Shown one piece after another: positions 23,885 to 34,268 of a stretch of DNA of 64,000 nt. How positions within the stretch are numbered: the first letter of the stretch is position 1; each line of letters begins with the position of its first letter. This DNA comes from Dictyophora rubrovolvata (lineage: Eukaryota; Basidiomycota; Agaricomycetes; Phallales; Phallaceae): contig CP114119.1 of NCBI GenBank assembly GCA_029959195.1, positions 1,922,001 to 1,986,000 on the forward strand, given 5' to 3'. The notes beneath the pieces are model-generated. The model was not told the origin of the DNA. It made no database searches and saw only the letters and a program-made list of their open reading frames with translations. The position numbers and the translations under genes were made by a program.

Positions 23885-25779
23885 TTAAATCATGGTAGCC
23901 AAGACGGTTATTATGATAATAGAAGATGCAAGTAAGATTTGGGGTAGTAACTTTGGTGATGACGACGCGAGAGCGAGGCTTTTCTTTTCATATACTTTGA
24001 GGTAATTGATATTCCACGATGCATTCTGTATAACGTCACAAGGTATTCAATTACTATCGAGAGAGAGAGACGAATTACTTACGACGAAGTTCTCCGGATT
24101 TTGAACTGTCTCTCCGCAATTCCCAGGACAGCCAGATGTTGCAAAGCTTGCACCTGCCCAATCGCCTGAAAATGACCGGTTTAGTTTTGAGTGAATAAAA
24201 AGGACGTTCATCCTACATACCGCAGGTTGTAATATCTAGACTAACATTCAGTAACGCACCACGATATAGGTCTATGATCGCGCTCACCAAATACAAACTG
24301 ATGGTCTGCAAAGTGACTGCCGATGTCGCAACCTTCAGATGTCAACGCTGAAGCAGGAGGTCCCCAGCCTGAAGGATCTGGTGCATTTCCGAGTACGTCC
24401 GATGGTATGCTTTGACGATAAAAGAACCCTACGGTATATGTCATTATCATACTAGGTTGCATAGTAATATTCTTACAAATCCGGATTGCATCGGCATCCC
24501 ATGTCATTGTATAGACACCACCCTGCAACGCGTCGAACTCGGGCCCGTAGGAAGAACGACTCCAGTCAATGATTGCACAACCTGAGTTATCTTCAGGCGT
24601 GGAAACGCAACTAGTATGGTTCTAAAAAAATTGGGTGAGACTGTGTGACAAAAGTTGTCGTTTTGAAAACAAGATAACGTACTGTGGCAGTTCCAGTATA
24701 ATCAGAAGACACAGTCAAGTTGCAAGCTTGGGAAATATCAAGAGATACTCGTTCAATTATTCTTAACTGCGTACCAGGAGAACCAGTGTGCCACGTCATC
24801 TTTGAACGAATCAATGAACAACTCAATCCGTTTCCTTGAGGGTGAACTCATCATACCTGGTTATGGGTATTATCATGAACACCTTCGAAAATATCTTTGA
24901 AGATAATGAGGAATCGGACATAGATTGGTTAAAGATAATTACCAATTTCTCCGTTCTGAGAGAGATGAATGAGTCTTGTTCTCAAGAAATATGAATTAGA
25001 TATAACGCACGTTTGGCCAATTGGGACCGACCGACCAATATGCAGGCCACACGCCTAATAAGGAGTTAAGGAGTTAAAGAGTTATCTTTTTTACTCAACA
25101 TTGAGCCCAAATTATACGCACTGCATCCCCAAGGTGCATGTGTTAGATCTAGTATGGCGAGAGTGCCAGCGTTATAAGACTTATTGGAGGTAATTCGTAC
25201 GCTGCAAAAGTGAGTGAAGATTTGTAAGTGTGTTTTTGAAACGTTTATATATAATATACCTTTGCCTAAACCCGTTTTCTTGAAGAAACGTAGTGTTGTC
25301 TGTCTGCATGATAACTAGGCCATCGTCGACCCGAGCAAGCCCTTGGGCAAATGCCGTGGAGGCATTAACATATCTGCAAATGGTTTTAGGAAGGAGGGTT
25401 GTGGACATATGTAATACTACTGAACTTGATAAAACCACTGAAGAAACGTCAACTGGATTATATTGCACAGATGATAGCATAACACTTACTTGGTGGGATC
25501 GGAAGAAGTGAAGAATGTAAAACCGCTGTACGGGTAGATGCAGTAAGAGGCTATAATGTTCCAGTGTAAAATAAAAGTAATGTCATACTCAAAGAACGTA
25601 TCGCCTTCATAGCTGTCTTGTAAGGTGTATATGTTTGTGCTTAATGCACGCTTTTTAACGACATCTCCGACGCCGTGATACAGCAAATGTGAACCGAAAA
25701 ACCGCGGAATGAAGTTTAAAATGAGAAGGGAAGAAAATAGGCATAGAATGAACGATAGATGCGCATAACGTGAGCTCAT
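23885..25779 (-). CDS. Glycoside hydrolase family 16 protein with N- and C-terminal hydrophobic anchors
   Basis: Predicted endo-beta-1,3(1,3;1,4)-glucanase-type enzyme for cell-wall glucan. The start is Met 25779, MSSRYAHLSFILCLFSSLL, a signal anchor. Then DSYEGDTFFEYD, FFTSSDPTK, ASTAFAQGLARVDDGLVIMQ, GTLAILDLTHAPWGC, VWPAYWSVGPNWPN and the catalytic GEIDIFEGVHDNTHNQ (ExDxxE complete). Further on are GGVYTMTWDADAIRI, PDPSGWGPPASAL, CDIGSHFADHQFVFG and ASFATSGCPGNCGETV. The last exon gives SWNINYLKVYEKKSLALA and ends in a hydrophobic stretch (ILLASSIIIITVLATMI) at the stop 23885-23887, which looks like a GPI signal or tail anchor. About ten short exons are read. The GEI of the active site lies on a 13-nt exon (24943-24955). 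Confidence 0.85.
24943..24955 (-). other. 13-nt microexon encoding the GH16 catalytic Asn-Gly-Glu-Ile
   Basis: AACGGAGAAATTG lies between a CTCTCAG acceptor and a GTAATT donor on the minus strand. Joined, WPN-NGEI-DIFEGVHDN gives the GH16 ExDxxE signature; the first Glu, the expected nucleophile, is in this exon. Confidence 0.8.
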
Positions 25780-26221
25780 CAACTTGTCGTGGATTTTCGT
25801 ACGTGTCGAATTATGGTATACCAAGGATACGATCTAGCCGAAATCGTCAAAGACTGAAGGCGTTGATTGGTAAGTACTGCAAGCTAATTCTCTCTATGGA
25901 GAAAAAGATGAAAGATGAGAAAGAAAGGGGGGGGGGGGTTGGTATACTCGGAAAGAAAGAGAGCTCCAGCAAATACATCGGGGTCGAGTCCCTTTTTGTT
26001 AGTTCGTACACGTTGCTTCCGTCAGCCACAATTTCCACACGGGTATTGGCTTCTATAAATGAGGCGATGTCGACTGCGGGAATATTCTCACACATTAATA
26101 GAACAACAAAGAAGTGTTATATTTTTGTATCATATGCATGATGACATAAGTACGCGGATTTCCATACGGGAATAAAAGTAATGACATGTCAGATAAACAT
26201 TGCAGAAAGCCAAAAAAATTT
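25780..26221. other. Intergenic region with an 11-G run
   Basis: Gap between GH16 start and RPL15 stop, both on the minus strand, so it should hold the GH16 promoter and the RPL15 3' end. It includes an uninterrupted run of 11 G at 25928-25938. Open frames here on both strands match nothing I know. Confidence 0.5.
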
Positions 26222-27047
26222 TTATCGGTAGCGGCGAAGACTGAGAGTGTTGTGCTTTCTCCAGGTCGCACGTGCTGGAGTATGATTGTAACGGTGGCCT
26301 TTGCCGAGACCGCGGTTCTAACATGGAGCAAGATTAATATGTTGAAATGAAAACACGCCGGCGTAGCACTCACCTGCTTGCCAATGCTGGTGAGACCACG
26401 AGCCTCTCGCCTCTTGTGGACTGGTTTGCAGATCCAGTTAATTCGGGCATCACGCTTAATCTATAAAGCGCGTGTTATTAAAACAAGCGAAAATGTCCTC
26501 AAAATCCGTACTACGTACAGCTTTGTGATTCGGGTCAACGAGAATGACTTCGAAATACTTGTAGACGCCGTCTTGATTAATCCAGTAGGAGTTCAAGACA
26601 CGTAAATTTCCACAACGACGACCGACGCGCTCTTCAGCAGTGCTTCTCAAGCTGCGTTGATACTTGAGATGGTTAACACCCTGTCGGACGGGTTTACCAT
26701 AGGTAGCACCTGCAATGATTACATTACAACGATCGAATAGAGAGAAAAGCGTTGAACTTACCCTTGGGGACAGGCTTCTTCCTGTTACCTCTTCTAACGC
26801 GGATGCGGTAGATGACATAGCCCTGCTTCGCTTTGTAGCCCAATCGACGGGCCTTGTCGGGGCGAGAAGGACGGGAAGTACGGTGGATAACGTTCAACTG
26901 ACGATATTCCCAGCACCTATGAAAATTTGAGCATACTACGTTTCCATAATTCTTGTGCGAAGGAACATACCGAACACGATGCAAAAAACGGAGGACATCT
27001 GATTGTTTCTTTTTGTACAACTCCCCGATATATTTATACGCACCCAT
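26222..27047 (-). CDS. RPL15: 60S ribosomal protein L15 (eL15)
   Basis: Large-subunit ribosomal protein. The start at 27047 gives [20 protein letters not shown], spliced to [80 protein letters not shown] and [20 protein letters not shown] follow. The last exons read [20 protein letters not shown] and [20 protein letters not shown], ending NTLSLRRYR at the stop 26222-26224. The whole family length is present and highly conserved. Introns of 50-100 nt separate about five coding exons. A GTAAGG site upstream of the ATG, with an AG just before it, suggests a possible intron in the 5' UTR. Confidence 0.96.
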
Positions 27048-27592
27048 TTCTTTCAAAAATCTGACTTTTGGATACGAATGTAAAATCAAAACATCACCTT
27101 ACCTAGCTTTTTTTTGAGTTATACCTCCTAAAAAATATGTCAGCCCAGTGTCATCCACACAGAAAGCAGCGAATCCATCCGTCTGGGGCCATTTTTAATC
27201 ACCAGGTTTGACACAGAATTGACGCAACGGCTCCAACACCTCAAGATAAAAAAGAAATTTGGACTTGCCAAACGGTATTATAGTCTTCTCTGGTCTTGAC
27301 GATGCAACGAGCCCTTGAGCAGGTTTACTTTGGGTTGTCCACAATAGTCCACAAGCTTATGTAAGTAATATATCCTGCAATCTCCAAATGCATTTAGAGT
27401 CTTTAGCAAGTCTTTAGCGTCTTAATTAAGTTGATTCGTTCTTGTCATGCATACACGACATAATAACAAGATTATTTATACAATAAAATTTCGAGCTCGT
27501 TATGGCATTATCGTATCAGTCAAACTGTGGAATACAACTCGGGTACTAGTATGACCAAATAACAACGACCGGCGTAATGTAGATGGATATGA
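27048..27592. other. RPL15 promoter and SVIP-like 3' region
   Basis: No gene seen. A poly-A/T tract lies next to the presumed RPL15 5' UTR (about 27102-27135). Confidence 0.4.
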
Positions 27593-28016
27593 TCAGTCCC
27601 ACTAGTTCCAATTGAAATAAGGGTGAGCAGAATATTCGAGAACATAGAAAATGGTATCTGAAAATGGACTAACCACAACTCTTTGGGGCTGTTCAGCATC
27701 AGTGCTGGCTCCGCTTTTCGAAGCCTGCAGCTTGGCGGCTAGACGGCCATGATTAGGATTCGCTTTGTTAACACCTCGAGCCTGTTCCTATAAATACGCA
27801 GACTGATTCAGTGTCGAGGTCTTTGAAAGTCTCTGAATGGTAATAAATACTGACCGCTTTCAAGCGCTCTTCCGCTGCCACTGCTGCTGCATTTCTTGCA
27901 TTATCTGACCGCTGCGGCACGGAGGTTCCGTCTTCGTTTCGTCTTGAAGCCGCAGAAGGACTCATAAGGGTTTGTCCGTCGTCATGCGTCAAAAGGCATC
28001 CACAAATATTTCCCAT
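27593..28016 (-). CDS. SVIP-like small VCP/Cdc48-interacting protein with N-myristoylation signal
   Basis: Small protein of about 94 residues. The start ATG 28016 gives MGNICGCLLTHDDGQTLMSP: Gly2 and two nearby Cys fit N-myristoylation plus palmitoylation, so membrane attachment is likely. After a Ser/Arg/Asn-rich stretch comes DNARNAAAVAAEERLKA, which splices to EQARGVNKANPNHGRLAAKL. This fits the VIM motif (RxxAAxxR...RG) of SVIP, gp78 and VIMP, which binds the N domain of VCP/Cdc48. The third exon is only TGG GAC TGA (27593-27601), giving a Trp-Asp end; animal SVIP also has a Trp near its end. Function by analogy is modulation of ER-associated degradation. No other start is reasonable. Confidence 0.65.
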
Positions 28017-28215
28017 TATGCAATAGGACTGATAAGGGTGGAAAGCCCTCCGAGTCAGCGCCGAGAAAGTACTATAAACTCCGACGTTTAGGTTCATTCT
28101 GATATTCGCATCAATGAGAATTATTTATATAAAGATACTGATACAGGTATATATGTGGTCCAATGCTGTTCATGGATTAAAGTGAAAGTATCAATGCAAG
28201 TATTCGTCTAGCTCT

Positions 28216-29033
28216 TCATTCTTCCACTACCCAACGATCAGCTAATTCGCCGATGTAAGGCAATTCATATCGAGCCAAACCACTCTGGCTAGCGTCGCGA
28301 TAAGCTCTGAATCTACAATAATGACTTAACAAAACTTCAAAGATATTCTAGCAAGTGAGACTCACGCCATCGCAACCTGTACCAGTATAATTGTTACAGT
28401 GAACAGTGTTTGTAAAACCGAAGGAAACATAAATGAAGCCAGGACCCGAAATAACCATAGAGGCATTGTGAGAAGTGCGGCTTGATAAGCTAAAAACAAC
28501 CAAATCAAGTAGAATATACCTTTGATTGAGAATAGGCGTGGCACATACCATGGAAACGAATAAAGTCGTTAGAGGTTTCCAGTATCAGGAACAGTAAAGC
28601 TGACGGGAGTATAACTTCTATAAGTTCGACTTAGGGGATGGATATGACATACCAGTAATAGGTCCCAATATATAGGTGGCGGCAGCACACATGTCGACTC
28701 TCCAGCTAAACCTAGTCTCCCATAGTTGCCCAGCGCCTCCCCCTTCTTCAGAGTCAATCACATTGGTAGCATGATTTCCAAAGGTAGGAATTGCGCCAGA
28801 CTGATAAGACTGTCCCATTTCAGGTGAATTTACTGTCGATGAAGAGAACCATGGACCCCTCCCTCGTGAAAACCGCGAAGGTCTCTCCGCAGGTGACGCT
28901 GTACGTCGGACAGAAGGATCATCAGGAGGAGGCGTCTAGTAACATATGAGTATTAGAGCAATTCTATTAGTGACAATGAAGATAATGGAGTTACGTATGG
29001 AGCAAAGGTAGACGCAAACTTTGAGGTCTCCAT
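28216..29033 (-). CDS. DUF4870/Tic20-like multispan membrane protein
   Basis: Fungal membrane protein resembling the DUF4870/Tic20-type group. The start ATG 29033 gives METSKFASTFAPY, then a Pro/Ser-rich cytoplasmic stretch (TPPPDDPSVRRTASPAERPS). The core reads MCAAATYILGPITEV, LPSALLFLILETSNDFIRFH (E-x(5-6)-RFH signature), AYQAALLTMPLWLFRVLASF and LQTLFTVTIILVQVAMAFRA. The end is YRDASQSGLARYELPYIGEL and ADRWVVEE. The -RFHAxQ- and AYRDA...ELPxIG motifs are the family hallmarks. Four short introns are seen. It lies in tandem with the SVIP-like gene on the same strand. Function is unknown. Confidence 0.75.
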
Positions 29034-29503
29034 TATTAGGTGGGACAAGTACTTTTTGCGTCAGTAACGATTTGTCAGCAAAGGCTATCTTGGCGCAGGT
29101 CTTCATAAACTCGAAAAACAAACTTTTGTTGCACATCTGACCCCACTCTTCACTCAACATACTTCTTATATATACACTATATAAATAATATTATTTGGAA
29201 GAAAAAACTGAGCTGTAAAGCTATGGAAAAATGTCTAAAGTCGAAATACATTGCAGATACCGTGCTCAGTTTTATTGAAATATATGGTTATGGACTAGTT
29301 TCAGTAATCTGCTGAAATGCCTGACCATTTTAATGACGGAACTATGGGGAACCGGTGCATGTTTTGAGGAGATCCAGAAGCGCAAATCTGAGAGTAAGGC
29401 ATTTCATTTCGAACTCCGCCCGGCTGTCATCATATCCCCCCCTCAAAACTTACGTCGGTTTCAACAGCGAGCTCAACAGCTCCAGGCAAGAAAAACCGTT
29501 CAT
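29034..29503. other. Divergent promoter region of the DUF4870-like gene and RPS24
   Basis: No gene seen. The stretch lies between two divergent genes and should hold both promoters. Confidence 0.4.
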
Positions 29504-30155
29504 CATGGTGAGGAAATTTCATCCTATGGACACTTTCTTTCCGTTTTCCATAAATTTGTTTGAGTTCTGGTGTTTCTTTTCGATGGATGTATTGCATCCA
29601 TGTGCGATGTTCCTACAGACACTAACTTGTTTATCCCTAGTCCGACGCCCCAGTAACAATCCGCACACGCAAATTTATCACAAATCGTCTCCTCAGTAGG
29701 AAACAGATGATTGTCGAGGTTCTTCATCCTGGGCGGGCGAACGTTTCGAAGGGTGACCTCAATGAAAAAATCGCTGCTTTGTACAAGGCTGATAAAGAAC
29801 GCGTCGTCACTTTTGGTCTTCGAACACATTTTGGTGGTGGTCGCAGCACAGGCTTTGCTTTAATTTACGATGATGAGGCCGTTCATAAACGATTTGAACC
29901 TCGTTATCGATTAGTTAGGGTATGTACTCAGATCGTGTGCCAAGCTTTCCCTCCCTCTCAAGTATATTTCAACAGAGCGGTATGGCCACTAAGGTCGAGA
30001 AAGCCTCACGTAAACTGCGAAAAGAACGTAAGAATCGTGCAAAGAAAGTGCGTCGAGCTCCGTTAGATATTGTCGTTATCCCATACTAACAACTGATTTA
30101 GGTCCGTGGTACGAAGAAGATCAAGGCTGCCGAGCCACCAAAAAAGGGCAAATAA
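29504..30155 (+). CDS. RPS24: 40S ribosomal protein S24 (eS24)
   Basis: Small-subunit ribosomal protein. Exon 1 contributes only the start codon (ATG 29504-29506), followed at once by GTGAGG. The intron ends at 29640 and exon 2 begins [20 protein letters not shown]. Next come [60 protein letters not shown] and [11 protein letters not shown]. Exon 3 gives [20 protein letters not shown] and RAKK; exon 4 is [17 protein letters not shown] with stop at 30153-30155. All family landmarks are present. The intron directly behind the initiator codon is the same arrangement known for vertebrate RPS24. Confidence 0.96.
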
Positions 30156-30412
30156 ACAGCTTTCTGCCTTTGTTGTTCAATATTATTTGCATATTGGTTA
30201 TTTTACCGTAGTTCTACTTTTACCAAAAACTTCACCGCATCAGAATGAGATGGGTATAGCGTATCTGTTAGTATTCAATATGCCCATTAGGAATATGATA
30301 TGCATTATTATCATGCAAACATGTTCAAAATACATTGAGATGTGGGTATAAACATGAGAGACTGTATTATCACATATATAAGGTAAAAATATTTAATAGA
30401 GATATCTGCAGT

Positions 30413-31981
30413 TTAAAATCCAGACTTTTTGTGAATGATATCCGGATCTTCTTGGTATTCTTCGGCGGAAACCCACATCTGGAAATCGCAAATGAGTCAA
30501 TATTGACCAGGGCATGCAAAAATATGTAACCTTTTTGAAGGTACTTAAACCCGCAAGGATACTCCCACCGATCCACGTTGAGTACTTGCGCTCTGGCGGT
30601 GCATAGATTTTGATCTTTACGTCCTTCAATGCTAATTTCTTCACTTCGTTGAGTAAACGATCGCCAAACCCTAGGCAAATAAGCAACTCCGTTCCTTCTT
30701 TCCGGAAAACATTTACCTTGACACAACGTGCTCCCTCCACTGAGGACTATGTTTGAAAACAGACTTTTACGCAAATCAAGATCAACCCGGTGTATTGAAT
30801 CAACTATGACTTGATGCACGCCTGAGTACTCTAGTCCTACGAGTTCAGGGTTAAATAGAAGTTCGGGTGCTCTAAATCGCTCTTGACCAAGCTATCGACT
30901 CATGAAGTCAATACCTGGTCGACAAATGGAGAAAAGAATCGTACCGTTATTGTATTTCCATCAGGTAGACGAAATTCACCGGGTTTTACGGAACTGTCTT
31001 TCTCTTCTTTGGCGGGATTTAAGGCGATATAGCAGCATTTTTCTTTGATTGTTCGAACGACTTCTTTCTCAGCTGTAGTATGGAGGTTATGGCCTGTCTT
31101 ACGTAGAAGCAGTTGTAGGTGATCAGTTACGTCCCTAGAAAAGGAAGCTTATTTTTCATGACTAAGGAAATATAGATTAGAAGAGACCTTCCAGCTACGT
31201 CCACTCGACGAATGGCATGAGGCATCGAAAAACCTTCAAAGACAGGGACTGCATGAGTCACCCCATCTCCTGAATCCAACACTACCCCCGTTGTTCGCCC
31301 TGAAGCATATCTAATATAAAAATTCGAAAACTTTTGACGGTAGAAAGTATGTGAAAAGACGGACTGACAAAGATAACACAGCTTGTATGGACGTGAACAA
31401 TGCGGGAACATTGAAAGTATCGAAGAATATTTGGGCAGCGACATCGCGATTAGTACGAGGATTGAGGGGCGCTTCTGTTAGAAGAACCGGGTGCTTCAAA
31501 TAGTATATATTAGAAAGCGTTCAAAAGGTGAATTGGATGGCATGCAGTCATACCTCTTCGCTCAACGTCCCCAACTCCTCAGCATAGATCCAGCTCCATA
31601 TACGTTCCATGTCATCCCAATCTGTTACAATCCCATGCTCTATTGGATACTTTATTTTTAATAATCCTCGAAACTCTTGCGCTTTTCGGCCAATAAACAC
31701 GTCTCCCTCCAAAGCACCAGCCATGACGCGGACATGTTTTGGTCGACCAACACTTTGAGTGGAATAAACGCTGTCAATTAAACTAACGAAATTATTCCAG
31801 ACTTACAAAGATGGGAAGAAACATTTTGGGTGGTCCTGCCCCGCGAAACCTGCTTTTATTGTTCCTGAACCCTGTTAGAAAGAAGACCTTCAGCACGGCA
31901 TACGACAAAGAACCGCGAAGAGCTTGCATTGTCTATTACGACTGGTTGATTTGTCAACACATCTTCGTATTCCGTTGACAT
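30413..31981 (-). CDS. ARP1: Centractin / actin-related protein 1 (dynactin ARP1)
   Basis: Actin-related protein that forms the short filament of dynactin, the cofactor of cytoplasmic dynein. The start ATG 31981 gives [20 protein letters not shown], then [20 protein letters not shown] (phosphate-binding loop), [20 protein letters not shown] and [73 protein letters not shown] and [20 protein letters not shown] follow. The C-terminal half reads [53 protein letters not shown] and the last exon [20 protein letters not shown]. The final Lys-x-Gly-Phe end is typical of centractin, not of actin. The overall length fits. It starts about 120 bases from the next gene on the plus strand. Confidence 0.95.
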
Positions 31982-32098
31982 TCTCTGGGTAAACGAACCC
32001 GGTATATGTGGAAGTCAAATTAGAACTGAGAGGCGTACTTAGAGCAGCTTGTGCGTGTAACTCTGGGCGCCTATGGAGAGCAGGCCTTCAAGTTACTG

Positions 32099-32914
32099 AT
32101 GCATATGAACGGCAATCGCGTGCTTGTACTCTCGACGTGGTGTATCCTGGGTATTTTGACCTTTTTGACAGTATGATTTATTACTCCTTATTGTTTATTT
32201 GGCTCTTTTTTCTGACGCAATTTGCTTTTAGCCCACAGTGACAGCAGCTTTAGGTCTGGGATCGAAATGGGAGGCATCGAATTTCTGTAAATGTTCGTCG
32301 GGCTTATTGCATATTGTATCCACGGGTCTAATACTTGCGATCAGGCATCTGTTTCCAAAACTACACTATATTGCCTATATCAGAACCCGAAAATCCCTCG
32401 ACGCCCTGCTTGTCTTGCACTAAACAGTGGTGCCTGGACCAAAAACTTGACATATGCATCGATGCATCTCTTGGGGACATTAATCCAGATACTGCGACTG
32501 GGAAAGAAGGAGATGTGGAAGCTAGATGTTTTCGTGAGTCCGCGCTATTTCAATTTGTGTCTTGTTAATTCCGTTTGCCGTTCAGAACGAGACTCGCCTC
32601 GGGACCAACTCATTGTGACTTTGTTTTTGTTAATTGTATTTGGTCTCCTTGTTGGGGCCGGTATTAAATCTCGAATGGAAAAGGCGGGTATGCGCTTCGA
32701 TACAAGTGCAGCTTGGGACGCTGCTCGTGTGGGCCGTCGGTGGTGGGAGGTAAGCCAGGAATATCCATGCCTCACTCCTTTTTATCTTGCTTCTTTCTCT
32801 TAGTCTCTACTACCAACCAATCAAGTTGAATTCAACTTATCTACCCTTCCTTGGAGTGCTTCTCGAGGACGTAACACAGGCGAATACCGTGAAGTAGATG
32901 GAGAAGACTCGTAA
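32099..32914 (+). CDS. Unrecognised two-pass membrane protein with Cys-rich lumenal segment
   Basis: Family not recognised. From the first usable Met (MHMNGNRVLVLSTWCILGIL) a membrane segment leads through TFLTPTVTAALGLGSKWEAS to a spliced Cys-rich part: NFCICFQNYTILPIS, PCLSCTKQWCLDQKLDIC, then DTATGKEGDVEARCF. After an intron comes QRDSPRDQLIVTLFLLIVFG and LLVGAGIKSRM, a second membrane span. A cytoplasmic tail follows (FDTSAAWDAARVGRRWWESL) and ends YREVDGEDS. The Cys pattern (F-C-x-C, C-x2-C, W-C, I-C, R-C-F) suggests a disulphide-rich lumenal or extracellular loop. The frame is open upstream of 32099 back to about 32036 (YLEQLVRVTLGAYGEQAFKL) but has no Met there. The real start may lie in an upstream exon overlapping the ARP1 leader. 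Not similar to tetraspanins, since only two spans are seen. Confidence 0.65.
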
Positions 32915-33088
32915 CAATTTGAACAGCCCGCGCTGGGTTTCTTCACGACTTATATTTATTCGACATACAATTTATACATTCAGACTTTGTAATATGTGTA
33001 CATTTACCAAGAAATTCACTAATTAAAAGTTGCAAGTTATTTGTGTGACCATAGTGACTTTCAGGTCTTGTTCTTTCAAGTTCCTTGG

Positions 33089-34215
33089 ATGGGCTCATGG
33101 CAGAGGGTGCTGTGGAAGAAACAGCGCTACCCCGATAATTATGTTCCTCCCAACTTTCTATCTGGTTTACGTCGAAATAGTAGGTCTCGGTTATTGGAGT
33201 CTAGTTTTCATTGATTGAATTCATTTTCAAGCCAACTTTCGACCTTATACGTATACCCATGTAGTCATTGCTTCTTTCATGATTACACAACATATATCCT
33301 CCATCTTTATATTTCTTTCTATTTTTATACGTCTTCTCAATGGAACTCTCGATCCTAGATTGCTCGTGCTAGTCTCCATTGTTTGCTTTATCATCGGTTA
33401 TCTCCTATGGGAGGTGTTGTTATCTCAATTTGAAGGTATCAGGGGCGAAACCAGTAAGTTCTCATTGGAGCGTATTTGTTGGCGTGAATAACTGCGTATG
33501 CCAAGGGGCTAAGACTGTGAAATCCTCTGTGTTGATCTTCCTCGCTTTGGTTGCGCTTTCTCCCGTCCTGCGTACCTTGACGGCAGCAACCTCTTCGGAT
33601 TCTATATGGGCACTGTCAGCTTGCTTGTTTGGGCTTAACATCATCTTGGCCGATTATGGCTCATCTAATCCGCGTGGCAGACACCAAGAGAAGTTCGTGA
33701 TTCTCTGTTTATCCAGCTAGCACTCATGTCTCTATAGATTAACCTCTGTTCTGTCAATTAATGCTGCCATTTCAGCTTCAGTCGTTCTGGCTTCCAGATT
33801 ATCAACCAATGTGGCGGTGTTTTCCTTGATGCTGTTCTCCATACAGTCATTTGCGTTGTTTCCCTTGCTGCGAATTCAAACGCAGGCATGTTATCAGAAT
33901 CTCCCGATTGAATGAGACAGACTTTTTATTTCGTGCCTTAGGCTCATTCTCCATCAATCCGTCTCCTGGTTACTACTGTCTTGGCCATAACGTCACTTTA
34001 CTATATGGAACAAACCTCTCCTACGGTCGCCTTTCTTTTACTTGCCACCTTCCTTATCATTACTTTTGTCGTCCCGGGAGTTTTGGTATGGGCTCAGAAA
34101 TATAAAAAGTTAGTCTCTTTTTTTTTCAGCCATTCTTTGTTCACGAAAAGTATACTATCACAGCGAAATTCGTGGGCCTTGGGACGTCGCAGTTCCAATA
34201 CTTGTACACAAATGA
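33089..34215 (+). CDS. GPI2: GPI-GlcNAc transferase subunit GPI2 / PIG-C
   Basis: Multispan ER protein of the enzyme that starts GPI-anchor synthesis by adding GlcNAc to phosphatidylinositol. The start ATG 33089 gives MGSWQRVLWKKQRYPDNYVP and PNFLSGLRRN, spliced to FRPYTYTHVVIASFMITQHI. Membrane segments follow: SSIFIFLSIFIRLL, LLVLVSIVCFIIGYLLWEVL and SVLIFLALVALSPVLRTLTA. The hallmark ATSSDSIWALSACLFGLNII is next, then LADYGSS, SVLSINAAISASVVLASRLS and VFSLMLFSIQSFALFPLLRI. The end is TFLIITFVVPGVLVWAQKYK, then after a last intron EIRGPWDVAVPILVHK with stop at 34213-34215. DNYVPxxFL and EIRGPWDVA are PIG-C signatures. It is convergent with the epimerase gene, 53 bases apart. Confidence 0.92.
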
Positions 34216-34268
34216 TCTTCTTTACAAAACAATAGTCGTACAGTCGTACAGGATGGTGCCACAAGGCG

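Noticed and set aside
25770-26141. Open frames on both strands between GH16 and RPL15
   Set aside because: Include an 11-G run and match nothing I recognise; more likely promoter and 3' sequence.
32008-32241. Plus-strand frame opening with GTG, rich in Arg/Cys
   Set aside because: Shifted frame over the first membrane exon of the two-pass protein, whose frame continues correctly across later introns.
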